From positions 3,353,001-3,417,000 of the forward strand of contig NZ_CP154260.1 of NCBI RefSeq assembly GCF_039545795.1: 64,000 nucleotides of DNA, in the 5' to 3' direction. The notes below the pieces were generated by a model, which saw only the letters and a list, made by a program, of their open reading frames with translations, did not search any database and was not told the DNA's origin. This DNA comes from Chitinophaga niabensis. Its GTDB lineage: Bacteria; Bacteroidota; Bacteroidia; Chitinophagales; Chitinophagaceae. Position numbers and translations under genes: made by a program. Positions 1 through 9,571 of the stretch are shown piece by piece. Each line of letters opens with the position of its first letter. The stretch's first letter is position 1.

Positions 1-1863
1 GATCAGGTCTGCATATGATTGTCTTCCAAAAGACTTTGAGTTATCATACTTTCCATTCACGCCACCCAGGAATGCAACGGTAGATGCGTAATTCTTTGCG
101 TTCCACTGATCGTTCACCCTGTCCTGCTTCACGCGGCCGGTGAGGCTCAAAGATGGGCTGATGGTATATTTAGCGGCTATAGAAGCAATGAGCCTGTCGC
201 GCTTTAGCATATTGGTATTCCTGTTCACTACCCAGTAGGGGTTTTGCAGCATCATGCCAAGATCTCCATAAGGCCAGTTCTGCACGGCAAAGTTCCGGTT
301 GGGATCGTACTGTTCAAAGTTCTTAAAGCTGCTGAAGTTGTGCGAGCGGGGGAAAAGATAAACGCCTGGCAGTGCGTTATAGTACTGTCCCTGAACAGGA
401 ATATTATCCTGCTGCTGGCTGATGTATTGTGCATTCACATCCAGGCTCAGTTTATCTTCCAGTAATGTACTGGTATTCCTGATGCTGAAGTTATAACGGT
501 CGAAGGTATTATGGGGAATGATACCGGTAGCATTCACTGCGGCAGCAGAGAAATAAGTTTGATTGCGATCTGTACCGGTAGATACATTGATGGCATGTGT
601 ATAGCTCTGCCCTGTCTGGAAGAAATCCTTTATATCTGCATTGGCAGCCGTTTTAGCACCCCAGCTCTGGAAAGACGGGGCAGGGTCTGCACCATAGGTG
701 TTCTGAAATTCAGGCAACAGTAATGGCCGGCTGAAGTTGGCGTTGAGAGAATAATTGATGGTGGTCTTTCCTGCTTTTCCTTTTTTGGTGGTGAGCAATA
801 TCACACCATTCGCTGCCTGGCTGCCATACAAGGCTGCAGCCGATGCACCTGTTAAAGCGGTGACGGTTTCAATATCATCCGGGTTGATGTTGGCAATACC
901 ATCGCTGCCGCCGGGTACGGAGAAGCCATCTGTAGAAGTGGTCTTTTGCGTAAAAAGGTCTGGCAAAGGAATACCATCCACTACGTACAGGGCATTGTTA
1001 TTACCGTAAATAGATTTATTCCCCCTCATCACCACTTTAGTGGCGCCACCGGGACCAGAGGAACTTGTATTCACCGTCATACCGGCTATTTTACCGGTGA
1101 GGCTGTTCACCAGGCTGGGATCTTTTACGTTGTTGACCTCGCTGCCGGAGATGGTCTGCACGTTATAGGTAACAGACTTGGCAGCTTTCCTGATCCCGAG
1201 TGCTGTTACTACGATCAGTTCTTTCAGGTTGTTAATGCTGGTTTTAAGGGAGAGTTGTACGGTAACCATCTGATCGGCTACCGTAACAACTTCTTCCCGG
1301 GCTTCAAATCCAATGGATGTAACATTCAGCGTGTACTTGCCGGGAGGAACATTTTGCAGGGTGAATTTGCCCTGTACATCCGTGAGTGTTCCCCGCTTCA
1401 ACTCTTTCAGGTAAACGGTAGCACCGATCACCGGTAATCCTTTTTCGTCTGTTATAGCACCGCTGACTGTTTGTGGTGGCTGAACAGGTATAGCAGGTAA
1501 TGTTTTTGTTCTGATCACTATCATTTTGTCCATGATCACATAGGATAGGGACAGGCCTTCCAGGCATTTGTCCAGCACCTCTTCCAGGGTAGCATCCTTT
1601 ACATCGATATCTCTGTTCCCTGCGCTCCTGATCAGTTTGCTATCGTATAAAATAGAAAGGCCACTCTTTGCCTGTATATCTGAAAAGATCTTACCCAGCG
1701 GCGCATTCTTGCGGGAAAGCGTGATCTTCTGGGCAAAACCGGCAGCGCTTACATGAAGCGCTGCAATGAGCATTAGAAAGGCTGTTAATTTCATAACCAG
1801 CAACAATTTAGCAGGCAAATACCGATAACGTGGTACGGCTTTGCCATACGCAAGTAGTTTCAT
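1..1863 (-). CDS. SusC/RagA-family TonB-dependent outer membrane transporter (3' end beyond window)
   Basis: The reading frame is open to the left edge, giving the N-terminal 621 residues of a protein that in this family is usually 1000-1150 long. A positively charged leader and hydrophobic stretch (residues 20-44, ending AAGFAQ) form the signal region. An STN (secretin/TonB N-terminal) domain follows at about 46-100, then a CarboxypepD_reg-like beta-sandwich (about 130-205) and the TonB plug (about 215-335, with LTGKIAGM and LYGSQAANGVILLTTKKG). The STN domain marks the FecA-like signalling subclass, in which the receptor contacts a FecR anti-sigma; exactly such a gene lies upstream with its sigma factor. 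Substrate is unknown; no SusD is in the window and it would lie to the left. The start at 1863 gives the long leader common in Chitinophaga SusC proteins; 1794 is an alternative. Confidence 0.93.
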   Translation of the reverse strand, partial: MKLLAYGKAVPRYRYLPAKLLLVMKLTAFLMLIAALHVSAAGFAQKITLSRKNAPLGKIFSDIQAKSGLSILYDSKLIRSAGNRDIDVKDATLEEVLDKCLEGLSLSYVIMDKMIVIRTKTLPAIPVQPPQTVSGAITDEKGLPVIGATVYLKELKRGTLTDVQGKFTLQNVPPGKYTLNVTSIGFEAREEVVTVADQMVTVQLSLKTSINNLKELIVVTALGIRKAAKSVTYNVQTISGSEVNNVKDPSLVNSLTGKIAGMTVNTSSSGPGGATKVVMRGNKSIYGNNNALYVVDGIPLPDLFTQKTTSTDGFSVPGGSDGIANINPDDIETVTALTGASAAALYGSQAANGVILLTTKKGKAGKTTINYSLNANFSRPLLLPEFQNTYGADPAPSFQSWGAKTAANADIKDFFQTGQSYTHAINVSTGTDRNQTYFSAAAVNATGIIPHNTFDRYNFSIRNTSTLLEDKLSLDVNAQYISQQQDNIPVQGQYYNALPGVYLFPRSHNFSSFKNFEQYDPNRNFAVQNWPYGDLGMMLQNPYWVVNRNTNMLKRDRLIASIAAKYTISPSLSLTGRVKQDRVNDQWNAKNYASTVAFLGGVNGKYDNSKSFGRQSYADLI

Positions 1864-1936
1864 ACTTTTGTTCAGTTTAGGTTTGGTGAAGAAATAGTGA
1901 TTAAACGCGCTTTTAAGAGCCTGCCTGAACGAGTCC

Positions 1937-1962
1937 ACCGGGAGTGTTGCTGCACTCCCGGT
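1937..1962. other. Hairpin between fecR-like and susC-like genes
   Basis: A perfect 10-bp stem (ACCGGGAGTG / CACTCCCGGT, 6-nt loop) lies in the 136-bp gap between the two minus-strand genes. The T-rich side (TTTCATTTT) follows it only on the plus strand, so it is not an obvious terminator for the minus-strand operon. It could be an RNA-processing or stability element that lets susC be expressed at a level different from fecR and sigma. That role is inference. Confidence 0.5.
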
Positions 1963-1999
1963 TTCATTTTAAGCAGTCTGTTCCTTTTCTGATTTTGGT

Positions 2000-3154
2000 T
2001 TAAGGTGTTACTACGAGTATATTTCCTGTTCTTTTAAAATTCACGCCATTGATCTGAAGGGCATTCAGCACATCCCGCAAATTCACGTCCCGCGAGATCT
2101 TACCGGCAAATTCACGCTCGGGTATCTTTCCTTCAAACTTCACTTCCAGGTTGTACCAGCGGGAGACCTGGCGCATCAGCTCCGGAAGTCCGATCCCATC
2201 GAACTGAAAGAAACCATTCTTCCAGGCAATCGCCTGTTCTGTATCTGCGTTCGGTAATTTTGTGATGGTGCCATTGCTGATTACGGCCTGCTGGCCGGGT
2301 TTCAGCAGCATGGCCTCCGTTCCTTTATGCACTTTAACAGCACCCTGCAACAGGGTTGTTCTGGACGCACTTTCGTCTGCATAAGCATTGATATTGAAAC
2401 TGGTACCCAGTACTTCCACCACGCCTTCCCTGATCTTTACACGGAAAGGTTTGGCAGCATTGGCAGCTACTTCAAAATATCCTTCTCCTTCCAGTTCCAC
2501 CATCCGCTCCTCTCCTGCAAAGTAACTGGGGAAACGTAAAGAAGAAGCTGCATTCAGCCAGGCTTTTGAGCCATCCGGTAATTCAACCTGGTATTGGCCG
2601 CCATTAGGTGTAGTGATCGTATTGAAAACCGGGGCAGCATGTTCATCTCCGCCATGATAGGCCAACTGGCCATTGGAGAGTTTGATGATCCGGGTATTCC
2701 CCTGGCGGGTTAATTCTCCTTCGTTAGCACTATCCAGCGCTATGACAGTACCATCTCCCAACCGCAGTGTGGCCCTGTTCCCGCCGGGGCGGATATCAGG
2801 TTGTTGTTGCTGCTGCTGTGCTACCTGCTGTAAAGGTGTTTTTTGATTGAAATAGACAGCTGCGATCACTGCCAGCACTATAACAGAAGCAGCCGCTACC
2901 ATACGGGTAAACGTGAAGATCTTTGTTTTACCGGAACGTTCATCCAGCCGCTGTTCCAACTGTTGGATAAATGCAGGAGAAGGAGAATGCCATTCTTTAA
3001 AAACAGCAGGAATATGAGGGGCTTCGTCCAGCAGGGACTGGAACTCCGCAGGGCTTACCTCTTCCATCCAGCTCCGGAAGCGTTGTTCTTCCTCAGCAGA
3101 CAGGCGGCCGGCGGCGTATTTTTCCATTAAGGATATTACTTCTTCCCGATTCAT
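2000..3154 (-). CDS. FecR-family anti-sigma factor
   Basis: 384-residue inner-membrane anti-sigma factor. The N-terminal cytoplasmic region (residues 1-80; EEEQRFRSWMEE) should bind the ECF sigma encoded upstream. A single membrane segment follows (about 84-102, MVAAASVIVLAVIAAVYF). The periplasmic FecR domain (about 125-230: TPNGGQYQVELPDGSKAWLN, then LEGEGYFEVA) is followed by a C-terminal STN-like DUF4974 domain (about 310-384: AGKISRDVNLRDVLNALQINGVNF). The start at 3154 (MNREEVISLMEKYAAGRL) fits the family; the longer frame to 3232 would overlap the sigma gene and adds non-family sequence. In this family, signal passes from the loaded SusC-like receptor through the periplasmic domain to release the sigma factor. 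Confidence 0.93.
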   Translation of the reverse strand: MNREEVISLMEKYAAGRLSAEEEQRFRSWMEEVSPAEFQSLLDEAPHIPAVFKEWHSPSPAFIQQLEQRLDERSGKTKIFTFTRMVAAASVIVLAVIAAVYFNQKTPLQQVAQQQQQQPDIRPGGNRATLRLGDGTVIALDSANEGELTRQGNTRIIKLSNGQLAYHGGDEHAAPVFNTITTPNGGQYQVELPDGSKAWLNAASSLRFPSYFAGEERMVELEGEGYFEVAANAAKPFRVKIREGVVEVLGTSFNINAYADESASRTTLLQGAVKVHKGTEAMLLKPGQQAVISNGTITKLPNADTEQAIAWKNGFFQFDGIGLPELMRQVSRWYNLEVKFEGKIPEREFAGKISRDVNLRDVLNALQINGVNFKRTGNILVVTP

Positions 3155-3195
3155 AACATAAAGACTGCTGAACCACAAAAAAGGATACCCCTCTC

Positions 3196-3798
3196 TCAAA
3201 ATAAAAGGAAAATAATTATCCCTACCGTCCATTCAGCATGCAGGCGCAGCTGTTCTTTAATGGTGCGGACGGCGGCATAGAGATGTTTCTTAACGGCAGA
3301 ACGGGATATTTTCAGTTCGGAGGCAATTTCATCAAGCGACATATCTTCCTCCACACTCATGAGGAAAACGGTGCGTTTGCGCTCCGGTAAATGGGTAATG
3401 GCTTCCATGGCCACCCGGTGATACTCCTTAAAGGTTACTTCATCCGTAGCGTCATTGCCGGCCTCCATTTGCAGGGGCATCAGCCGGTGGATCATCTTTG
3501 AATTCGCTTTGTTCTTTTTCGCCAGGTCAAACAGCTTGTTCTTGGCCATCCGGAAGATATAATCCTCAAAAGAACGGATACGGAGCAGGGATTCTTTCTT
3601 ATCCCAGATCTTCAGGAATACATCCTGCAATATTTCTTCTGTATCCTCGCGGGACTGGTTAATGAAAAAAACGAAACGGTAAAGACGGGGGAAATAATGC
3701 GTATACAGGGTGGAAAATGCAATCCTGTCCCCTGCCGAAGCCTTTTTCAGAAGGGAACTTTCATTAATGTGCTCACTGTTAGCGGGAAAGGACAACAT
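3196..3798 (-). CDS. ECF RNA polymerase sigma factor (Bacteroidota family, FecI-like)
   Basis: 200-residue ECF sigma. Region 2 is at about 25-100 (AFSTLYTHYFPRLYRFVFF, then SREDTEEILQDVFLKIWDKKE, the core- and -10-binding part). Region 4 is at about 130-185 (LPERKRTVFLMSVEEDMSLDEIASELKISRSAVKKHL, a helix-turn-helix for -35 recognition). The start at 3798 (MLSFPANSEHINE) is preferred; the frame reaches 3846. The C-terminus ends in a strongly hydrophobic tail (TVGIIIFLLF), odd for a soluble protein but seen in many Bacteroidota ECF sigmas. It is cotranscribed with the FecR-like and SusC-like genes downstream and probably drives the receptor gene. It begins only 74 bp after the nuoN stop, with no terminator visible between. 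Confidence 0.93.
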   Translation of the reverse strand: MLSFPANSEHINESSLLKKASAGDRIAFSTLYTHYFPRLYRFVFFINQSREDTEEILQDVFLKIWDKKESLLRIRSFEDYIFRMAKNKLFDLAKKNKANSKMIHRLMPLQMEAGNDATDEVTFKEYHRVAMEAITHLPERKRTVFLMSVEEDMSLDEIASELKISRSAVKKHLYAAVRTIKEQLRLHAEWTVGIIIFLLF

Positions 3799-3872
3799 GG
3801 AATTAAAATTAACCTGATTGCAAAATGAAGTTAATAATAATTTCATATTATGTACAAAAAGTTCTGTGTTCC

Positions 3873-5312
3873 CTAGCCCATTGTTAACATCATATCCCTG
3901 ATCAGGGCTATCAGGGTGGAAGGATATACACCCAGCCAGATTAACAATCCCATTAAAGCGCTTAATGCAAAGACGCCAAAGAAAGGCAAAGCCTGCCGGG
4001 TAAGTGTAGGCGTATTTTCCGTAAGGGGCTGGAACATGACGGCAATGATGCGGATATAATAGAACAATCCTATTACGCTATTGACGATCAATAAGATCAG
4101 CAGCAGCCATAAACCTGCATCCACCCCCGCTGCGATAATATAGAACTTACCTATAAAACCGGCGGTAAGCGGAATACCGGCAAGGGACAGCAACATGCCT
4201 GTAAACACAGTAGCCAGCCAGGGATGCCGCCAGAAGAGGCCGGAAAAATCATCGAGCAACTCTGCATCCCTTATTTTATCAGATAAGATGGCTAATACCC
4301 CAAATGCACCAATGCTGGTGATCACATAAGCCACCAGGTAAAAGATCACGGCCTCCTGGCCTGCCAGTTGCCCGGCCAGGAAAGCAATGAGGATATACCC
4401 CATGTGTGCGATGGAAGAATAGGCCAGCAAGCGTTTTACATTCTGTTGCAACAAAGCCAGCCAGTTGCCTACGAACATACTGGCCATGGCAATGATGGCA
4501 AACACCCACCAGAGGATGGTGTATTCATAGCCATCAATGTCCCTGTAGAAACGCATAAGCAACACCAGCATGCTGCCTTTGGATACAGTGGCGATGTAAG
4601 CGGCCACAGGTAATGGCGCGCCTTCGTAAATATCCGGCGTCCACATATGAAAAGGTACAATGCCGAGTTTAAAACCAACCCCTATCATCATCAGGCCAAA
4701 ACCAGCCACTACTGTTACCGGTACCGTTCCGGCCTGCTTAAGATAGGCGCCTATCCCTTCAAATTCCATGGTACCGGTGAAAGCATATACCAATGCCATT
4801 CCGAACAATAGAAAAGCAGAAGAGAGTGCAGCTAATAAAAGATATTTGATACCTGCTTCATCAGAACGCTCGCGTGCACGCAGGTAAGCGATCAGGCCAT
4901 AGAGGCTGATGCTCATGGTTTCCAGGCCAAGGAACAAAGAAATAAAATGCTGGCTGATCACCAGCACCATGCCCCCTACTGTGGCGAGCAGTAACAGAAT
5001 ATAGTATTCCTCTTTCCTTTCTTCCCTTTGTTCAAAATATTTGAATGAAAGGAATAACACACTCAATCCCGCCACCAGTATCAGGCCGGTATTAAACAAT
5101 GCGAATGCGTCCACTACAAATAAGGGGGCAATGATGTAAGGAACGGTATAGGGTTGTACAAACAGGGATAATAAGGCCGCCATAAATGCCAACACAGAAA
5201 AAGCATGCATGATGCGGTGATTCCTTTTGATGGCTACCAGCAACATGGCTATCACTGCCGATCCGCTGATGATCACCAAAGGCATTAAACTTAAAAGATC
5301 TGATGTTGACAT
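3873..5312 (-). CDS. nuoN: NADH-quinone oxidoreductase subunit N
   Basis: Antiporter-like proton-pumping membrane subunit of complex I, 479 residues, with about 14 hydrophobic segments. The proton_antipo_M core is clear (GLETMSISLYGLIAYLR; FKLGIVPFHMWTPDIYEGAPLPVAAYIATVSKGS, where the embedded Lys and Glu residues of the proton path lie; LAYSSIAHMGYILIAF). The start at 5312 (MSTSDLLSLMPLV) lies 7 bp after the nuoM stop; a longer frame to 5375 overlaps nuoM and is not family sequence. Last gene of the nuo operon. No terminator is evident after it, so some read-through into the ECF sigma gene is possible. Confidence 0.97.
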   Translation of the reverse strand: MSTSDLLSLMPLVIISGSAVIAMLLVAIKRNHRIMHAFSVLAFMAALLSLFVQPYTVPYIIAPLFVVDAFALFNTGLILVAGLSVLFLSFKYFEQREERKEEYYILLLLATVGGMVLVISQHFISLFLGLETMSISLYGLIAYLRARERSDEAGIKYLLLAALSSAFLLFGMALVYAFTGTMEFEGIGAYLKQAGTVPVTVVAGFGLMMIGVGFKLGIVPFHMWTPDIYEGAPLPVAAYIATVSKGSMLVLLMRFYRDIDGYEYTILWWVFAIIAMASMFVGNWLALLQQNVKRLLAYSSIAHMGYILIAFLAGQLAGQEAVIFYLVAYVITSIGAFGVLAILSDKIRDAELLDDFSGLFWRHPWLATVFTGMLLSLAGIPLTAGFIGKFYIIAAGVDAGLWLLLILLIVNSVIGLFYYIRIIAVMFQPLTENTPTLTRQALPFFGVFALSALMGLLIWLGVYPSTLIALIRDMMLTMG

Positions 5313-5319
5313 ACCTGTT

Positions 5320-6831
5320 TTATTTAGTTGGATGGATAGCAATAGGTACCGGCTGTACAGGTGGTGCCTGCACAACGGCCGGGATGGTTGGTTTCACCGC
5401 ATTGATCACCGGTTGCGGATATACGCCCAGCCAGATGATCGCAATCACTAAAGGCGCCATCATCAGGCCTTCGCGGAAAGACAGATCGGGCAGTTTGTAT
5501 TCCCTTTGTGATGTACCAAAAAAAATCTTCTGCATGATCCGCAATGAATAAACAGTGGCTACTACCAAACCTATGGTAGCTGCAATAGTAAGTACCGGCT
5601 GCGCCTGCCAGCTGCCCACCAGTATCAGGAATTCTGCAACGAAATTCCCCAGTCCCGGTAAGCCAAGAGACGCCATCACAAACACCATAGACACTACGCC
5701 CATCCTGGGTATGGCGGGCCACAAACCGCCCATCTTGCCCAACTCACGCGTATGCAGTCTTTCATATAAAGAACCGGCAATCATGAACAATGCACCGGTA
5801 CTGATACCATGTGTGATCATCTGCATCACCACTCCCTGCCAGGCCAGTGCATTGAATGCAAATGCACCCAGCAATACAAATCCCATATGGCTTACACTGG
5901 TATAGGCTACCAGCCGCTTGAGATCTGTTTGTGCATAAGCGAGTTTACCGCCGTAGAGGATACCAATGGCACCCAGCAGCATGATCCAGGGTGCAAAAAA
6001 GTGACTTGCTTCCGGGAATAAAGGGATCACAAAACGGAGGATACCATAGGCGCCTGTTTTCAGCAACAGGCCTGCCAATATCACAGAACCTGCAGTAGGC
6101 GCTTCTGTATGCGCATCGGGCAACCAGGTATGGAACGGAAAAGCAGGCAGCTTTACGATGAAGGCTATGAGAAAGCCTAACATCAGCCAGCGGCCTACAT
6201 TCTGTTCCATAGGTGTATCCAGCAATTCAAAATAAGAGAAGGTAAATACGCCTGTACTGTGCGCATGTACAAAATATAATCCCAGGATGGCGAGTAACAT
6301 CAGTAACCCGCCTGCCTGTGTGAAGATGAAGAATTTAAATGCTGCATAGGTACGGTTGGCATGGCCCCAGATGCCTATCAGGAAGTACATGGGGATCAGC
6401 ATCACTTCCCAGAAGAAATAGAAAAGGAAGAGATCCATGGTGAGGAATACACCGGTAATGCCACCCAGTACAAACAGGAGGTTAAAGTGAAAGAAACCGC
6501 TGCGCTCTTTGATCTCATTCCACGATACCAATACGGATAAAGTACCCAGGAAAAAAGTAAGTACCAGCATCAGCAGGCTCAAACCATCCATGGCTAATGA
6601 AAAGCTGATACCGAAACGGGGCATCCAGGGGCGTTGAAAGGTATCTATCCATTGATCACTGCTCCAGCGGGTCACATCATCCAGCTGCCACCATAACATG
6701 GCTGCCAGCACCAGTTCAAAAAGCATAACGAGTAACGCTATCCAGCGGGGCAGGGTTTTGTTCCATGCTGCGCTTATCCAGGCCAGCAGGCCACCGGCAA
6801 TTGGGATAAGTATGAAGAGAAAAAGGATCAT
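5320..6831 (-). CDS. nuoM: NADH-quinone oxidoreductase subunit M
   Basis: 503-residue antiporter-like subunit of complex I. Typical NuoM segments are visible: FFWEVMLIPMYFLIGIWG (with the conserved Glu of TM5), FIVKLPAFPFHTWLPDAHTEAPTAGSVILAG (conserved Lys and the signature PFHTWLPDAH), and LVAYTSVSHMGFVLLG. The protein ends in a Pro-rich tail (VVQAPPVQPVPIAIHP), an unusual soluble extension. The gene sits 19 bp after nuoL. It contributes one of the three antiporter-type proton channels, beside NuoL and NuoN. Confidence 0.97.
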   Translation of the reverse strand: MILFLFILIPIAGGLLAWISAAWNKTLPRWIALLVMLFELVLAAMLWWQLDDVTRWSSDQWIDTFQRPWMPRFGISFSLAMDGLSLLMLVLTFFLGTLSVLVSWNEIKERSGFFHFNLLFVLGGITGVFLTMDLFLFYFFWEVMLIPMYFLIGIWGHANRTYAAFKFFIFTQAGGLLMLLAILGLYFVHAHSTGVFTFSYFELLDTPMEQNVGRWLMLGFLIAFIVKLPAFPFHTWLPDAHTEAPTAGSVILAGLLLKTGAYGILRFVIPLFPEASHFFAPWIMLLGAIGILYGGKLAYAQTDLKRLVAYTSVSHMGFVLLGAFAFNALAWQGVVMQMITHGISTGALFMIAGSLYERLHTRELGKMGGLWPAIPRMGVVSMVFVMASLGLPGLGNFVAEFLILVGSWQAQPVLTIAATIGLVVATVYSLRIMQKIFFGTSQREYKLPDLSFREGLMMAPLVIAIIWLGVYPQPVINAVKPTIPAVVQAPPVQPVPIAIHPTK

Positions 6832-6850
6832 GCGTTATCGGGTTTATGGT

Positions 6851-8713
6851 TCAAACTGCATATTGTCTCCAGATGATCACACTCAATATCACTACTGCGC
6901 CCATTACAATACCCATGATATACCAGCGCAGGATGCCACTTTGCGTGGCAGACATCATGCGGTGGAAAGAACGGGTGATCGTAGCCAGGCCGGTGTATAA
7001 TTTATCTACAATATCTTTACGATTGATGCGGGCCAGGTATACAAAGGGTTTTATAAATACCCAGTTATAAGCTGCATCAAATCCCCAACCGTTCTTCCAG
7101 AACTGCTTCAGGCCATCTGGGAAGGGAACATGTAAAACCCGCCATACCAGGTAAATACCTCCAAAAGATAATAAGGCAGCAATGCCCTGGGATGTCCACT
7201 CCAGTGCAGTGCTGCCATGATGTGCTGCTGCGGCTGGCAATACAGGTGCCAGGAAGTCGCTGAGCAATGTAAGATGTCCCAGTGTATGTGGTAGTTCAAT
7301 AAAACCTGCGAGTGTGGATAATACCGCCAGGATGTACAGCGGGATCATCATGTTATTACCCGGCCTGTGATGTACATGTGTTTTCTCTTCTCCATAGAAC
7401 ACCAGGAACACCATCCTGAAAGTATACATGGCCGTTATGAAAGCTCCAATGAGCGAGGCTATCCAATAGATCTCATTGCCCTGTGCGGAGGTCCAGGCCA
7501 GCCAAACGATCTGGTCTTTGCTGTAGAACCCTGCCGTAACAAAAGGCAGCGCTGCCAGCGATGCGGAACCTATGAGGAATACTATGAACACACCCTGCAG
7601 CTTCTTACGCAAACCACCCATCTTAAACATATCCTGCTCATGATGCAGGGCTACAATAATTGCACCCGCACTCATAAAGAGCAGCGCTTTGAAAAAGGCA
7701 TGTGTGATGAAATGAAAGATAGCAGCAGACCATGCGCCAACACCTAATGCCAGGAACATATATCCTATCTGGCTGATGGTGGAATAAGCCAGTACCCTTT
7801 TGATATCTGTTTGTACAAACGCACTGCAGCCTGCCAGCAATAGCGTAACTGCACCTACGATAGCAACAGCGGCCTGTGCCGCAGGTGATAAAGTGAATAA
7901 TACATTGGTACGGGCTATCAGGTATACACCTGCAGTTACCATTGTGGCAGCATGGATCAATGCACTCACGGGTGTTGGCCCGGCCATGGCATCCGGTAAC
8001 CAGGTTTGTAAAGGCAGCTGTGCTGATTTACCCACTGCACCGCCAAGCAGTAAAAATGCAATGATCACTACGGTGCTGTCACCTGTGGTCCAGAGTACAG
8101 AAGCTTTGGCTAACACAGTGCTGAGTTGTAAACTGCCGGTATGTTGTACCAGCATGAACAATGCAATGGCCATGGCCGTATCCCCTACCCTTGTTACAAT
8201 AAAGGCTTTGCGGGCAGCGGCACCATTGGCAGGATCTTTATACCAGAAACCGATCAGGAGGTAACTGCAAAGGCCCACACCTTCCCATCCAAAATACAGG
8301 AGCAACAAATTATCTGCCAGCACCAGCATGAGCATGGCGCCAACAAAAAGGTTCATACAGGCAAAGAAGCGGGAGAAATCCGGATCGTCTGCCATGTAAC
8401 CGGTAGAATATACATGAATGAGAAAACCTACAAAAGTGATCACAAAAGTAAAGGCAAGGGATAAAGGATCAAGGTTTAAGGTGATGCCTGCATGAAAATC
8501 GCCTATCTGCATCCAGTTCCATAAAGGCAGTACAAAGCTTTGTACATTCCCGGAAATGAACTGTGCGCCCGCTATACAGGTGATCAATGCAGCCAGGCCA
8601 ATACTGCCGCATCCGATCAGCGATACGCCCATTTTACCGATCCTTCCTGAGAAGAGGATCAGGATCAATGCACCCAGGAAAGGGAGTGCCGGTATCAGAT
8701 AGATCCATTGCAT
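6851..8713 (-). CDS. nuoL: NADH-quinone oxidoreductase subunit L
   Basis: 620-residue distal antiporter-like subunit of complex I. The N-terminal Proton_antipo_N and core domains are recognised by FAFTFVITFVGFLIHVYSTGYM, NLLLLYFGWEGVGLCSYLLIGFWY (conserved Glu) and GKSAQLPLQTWLPDAMAGPTPVSALIHAATMVTAG (conserved Lys and His). The C-terminal part carries the long lateral helix and final membrane anchor (IMGIVMGAVVILSVIIW). Length matches the family. It lies 18 bp after nuoK in the same transcription unit. Confidence 0.97.
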   Translation of the reverse strand: MQWIYLIPALPFLGALILILFSGRIGKMGVSLIGCGSIGLAALITCIAGAQFISGNVQSFVLPLWNWMQIGDFHAGITLNLDPLSLAFTFVITFVGFLIHVYSTGYMADDPDFSRFFACMNLFVGAMLMLVLADNLLLLYFGWEGVGLCSYLLIGFWYKDPANGAAARKAFIVTRVGDTAMAIALFMLVQHTGSLQLSTVLAKASVLWTTGDSTVVIIAFLLLGGAVGKSAQLPLQTWLPDAMAGPTPVSALIHAATMVTAGVYLIARTNVLFTLSPAAQAAVAIVGAVTLLLAGCSAFVQTDIKRVLAYSTISQIGYMFLALGVGAWSAAIFHFITHAFFKALLFMSAGAIIVALHHEQDMFKMGGLRKKLQGVFIVFLIGSASLAALPFVTAGFYSKDQIVWLAWTSAQGNEIYWIASLIGAFITAMYTFRMVFLVFYGEEKTHVHHRPGNNMMIPLYILAVLSTLAGFIELPHTLGHLTLLSDFLAPVLPAAAAHHGSTALEWTSQGIAALLSFGGIYLVWRVLHVPFPDGLKQFWKNGWGFDAAYNWVFIKPFVYLARINRKDIVDKLYTGLATITRSFHRMMSATQSGILRWYIMGIVMGAVVILSVIIWRQYAV

Positions 8714-8731
8714 AAAATACTTTTATATTGA

Positions 8732-9037
8732 TTATCCTCTCATTTTACTGGCTTCATCACTATCCAATGTTTTTAACTGGTGATATAACTGTAAGATCAG
8801 GGCCAGGCCCACAGATACTTCTGCTGCTGCCATAGCCAGGATGAACATGAACATGATCTGCCCGTCCGGCTGCCCCCAGCGGGCAGCTGCAACAATGAAG
8901 GCCAGCCCTGCAGCATTGAGCATGATCTCTACAGAGATCAGCATAAAGATGATATTGCGCCGGATCAGCATACTGATAAGGCCCAATACAAATAAAACGC
9001 CTGCAAGGATCAACCCTGCTGTAGTGGAGGTGATCAT
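8732..9037 (-). CDS. nuoK: NADH-quinone oxidoreductase subunit K
   Basis: 101-residue membrane subunit with three transmembrane helices. Two conserved Glu residues of the E-channel are visible in helix 2 ([15 protein letters not shown]) and helix 3 ([14 protein letters not shown]). Its ATG overlaps the nuoJ stop by 4 bp, so translation is probably coupled. Length is that of bacterial NuoK/ND4L. Confidence 0.97.
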   Translation of the reverse strand: MITSTTAGLILAGVLFVLGLISMLIRRNIIFMLISVEIMLNAAGLAFIVAAARWGQPDGQIMFMFILAMAAAEVSVGLALILQLYHQLKTLDSDEASKMRG

Positions 9038-9561
9038 GATGATGTTCTTTCAAGGAATCTGTGAGTGATCTTTTTTCTTTGCCGGCCTAAATGATAGGCC
9101 CCTACGATCCCGGCCATCAGCAACATGCCCGCCAACTCCACCGCCAGAATGTAGGGACCGAACAAACTTTTGCCCACTGTTTTTGGGTCTACCACTACAA
9201 TATCATCCGCCGCCGAAGATTGCTGTACAATAAGGTATCCCAGCTCTGCCAGTAATACCAGGCAAAGAATGGAAGGCCCTATCCAGATCCGCGGCGTTAG
9301 CCATAATTGTTCGTCCCCTGCCGTTTGCGGGCCGAGGTTCAGCATCATTACAAAAAATATAATGAGTACCATGATGGCACCTGCATAAACGATCACTTCC
9401 AGCGCAGCCATAAAAGGAGCGCCATACAAATAGAATATCACTGCCACGCTTAAGAAGGATACCACTAAGTATAACAATGCATGCATGATGTTATACCGGG
9501 TGATCACCATCAAAGTGGATAATACTGCTATTGTGCCTGCGATATAGAATGCTGCTCCCAT
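9034..9561 (-). CDS. nuoJ: NADH-quinone oxidoreductase subunit J
   Basis: 175-residue five-helix membrane subunit (ND6 family). The segment containing the conserved pi-bulge region is seen at [30 protein letters not shown] final helix ([21 protein letters not shown]) is followed by a basic cytoplasmic tail. It lies 10 bp after nuoI and overlaps nuoK by 4 bp. Confidence 0.96.
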   Translation of the reverse strand: MGAAFYIAGTIAVLSTLMVITRYNIMHALLYLVVSFLSVAVIFYLYGAPFMAALEVIVYAGAIMVLIIFFVMMLNLGPQTAGDEQLWLTPRIWIGPSILCLVLLAELGYLIVQQSSAADDIVVVDPKTVGKSLFGPYILAVELAGMLLMAGIVGAYHLGRQRKKITHRFLERTSS

Positions 9562-9571
9562 CTGATACGTT

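Noticed and set aside
1937..1962. Hairpin as terminator of the fecR-like gene
   Set aside because: On the minus strand no T tract follows the stem, so termination in the operon direction is not supported; kept as an unassigned hairpin.
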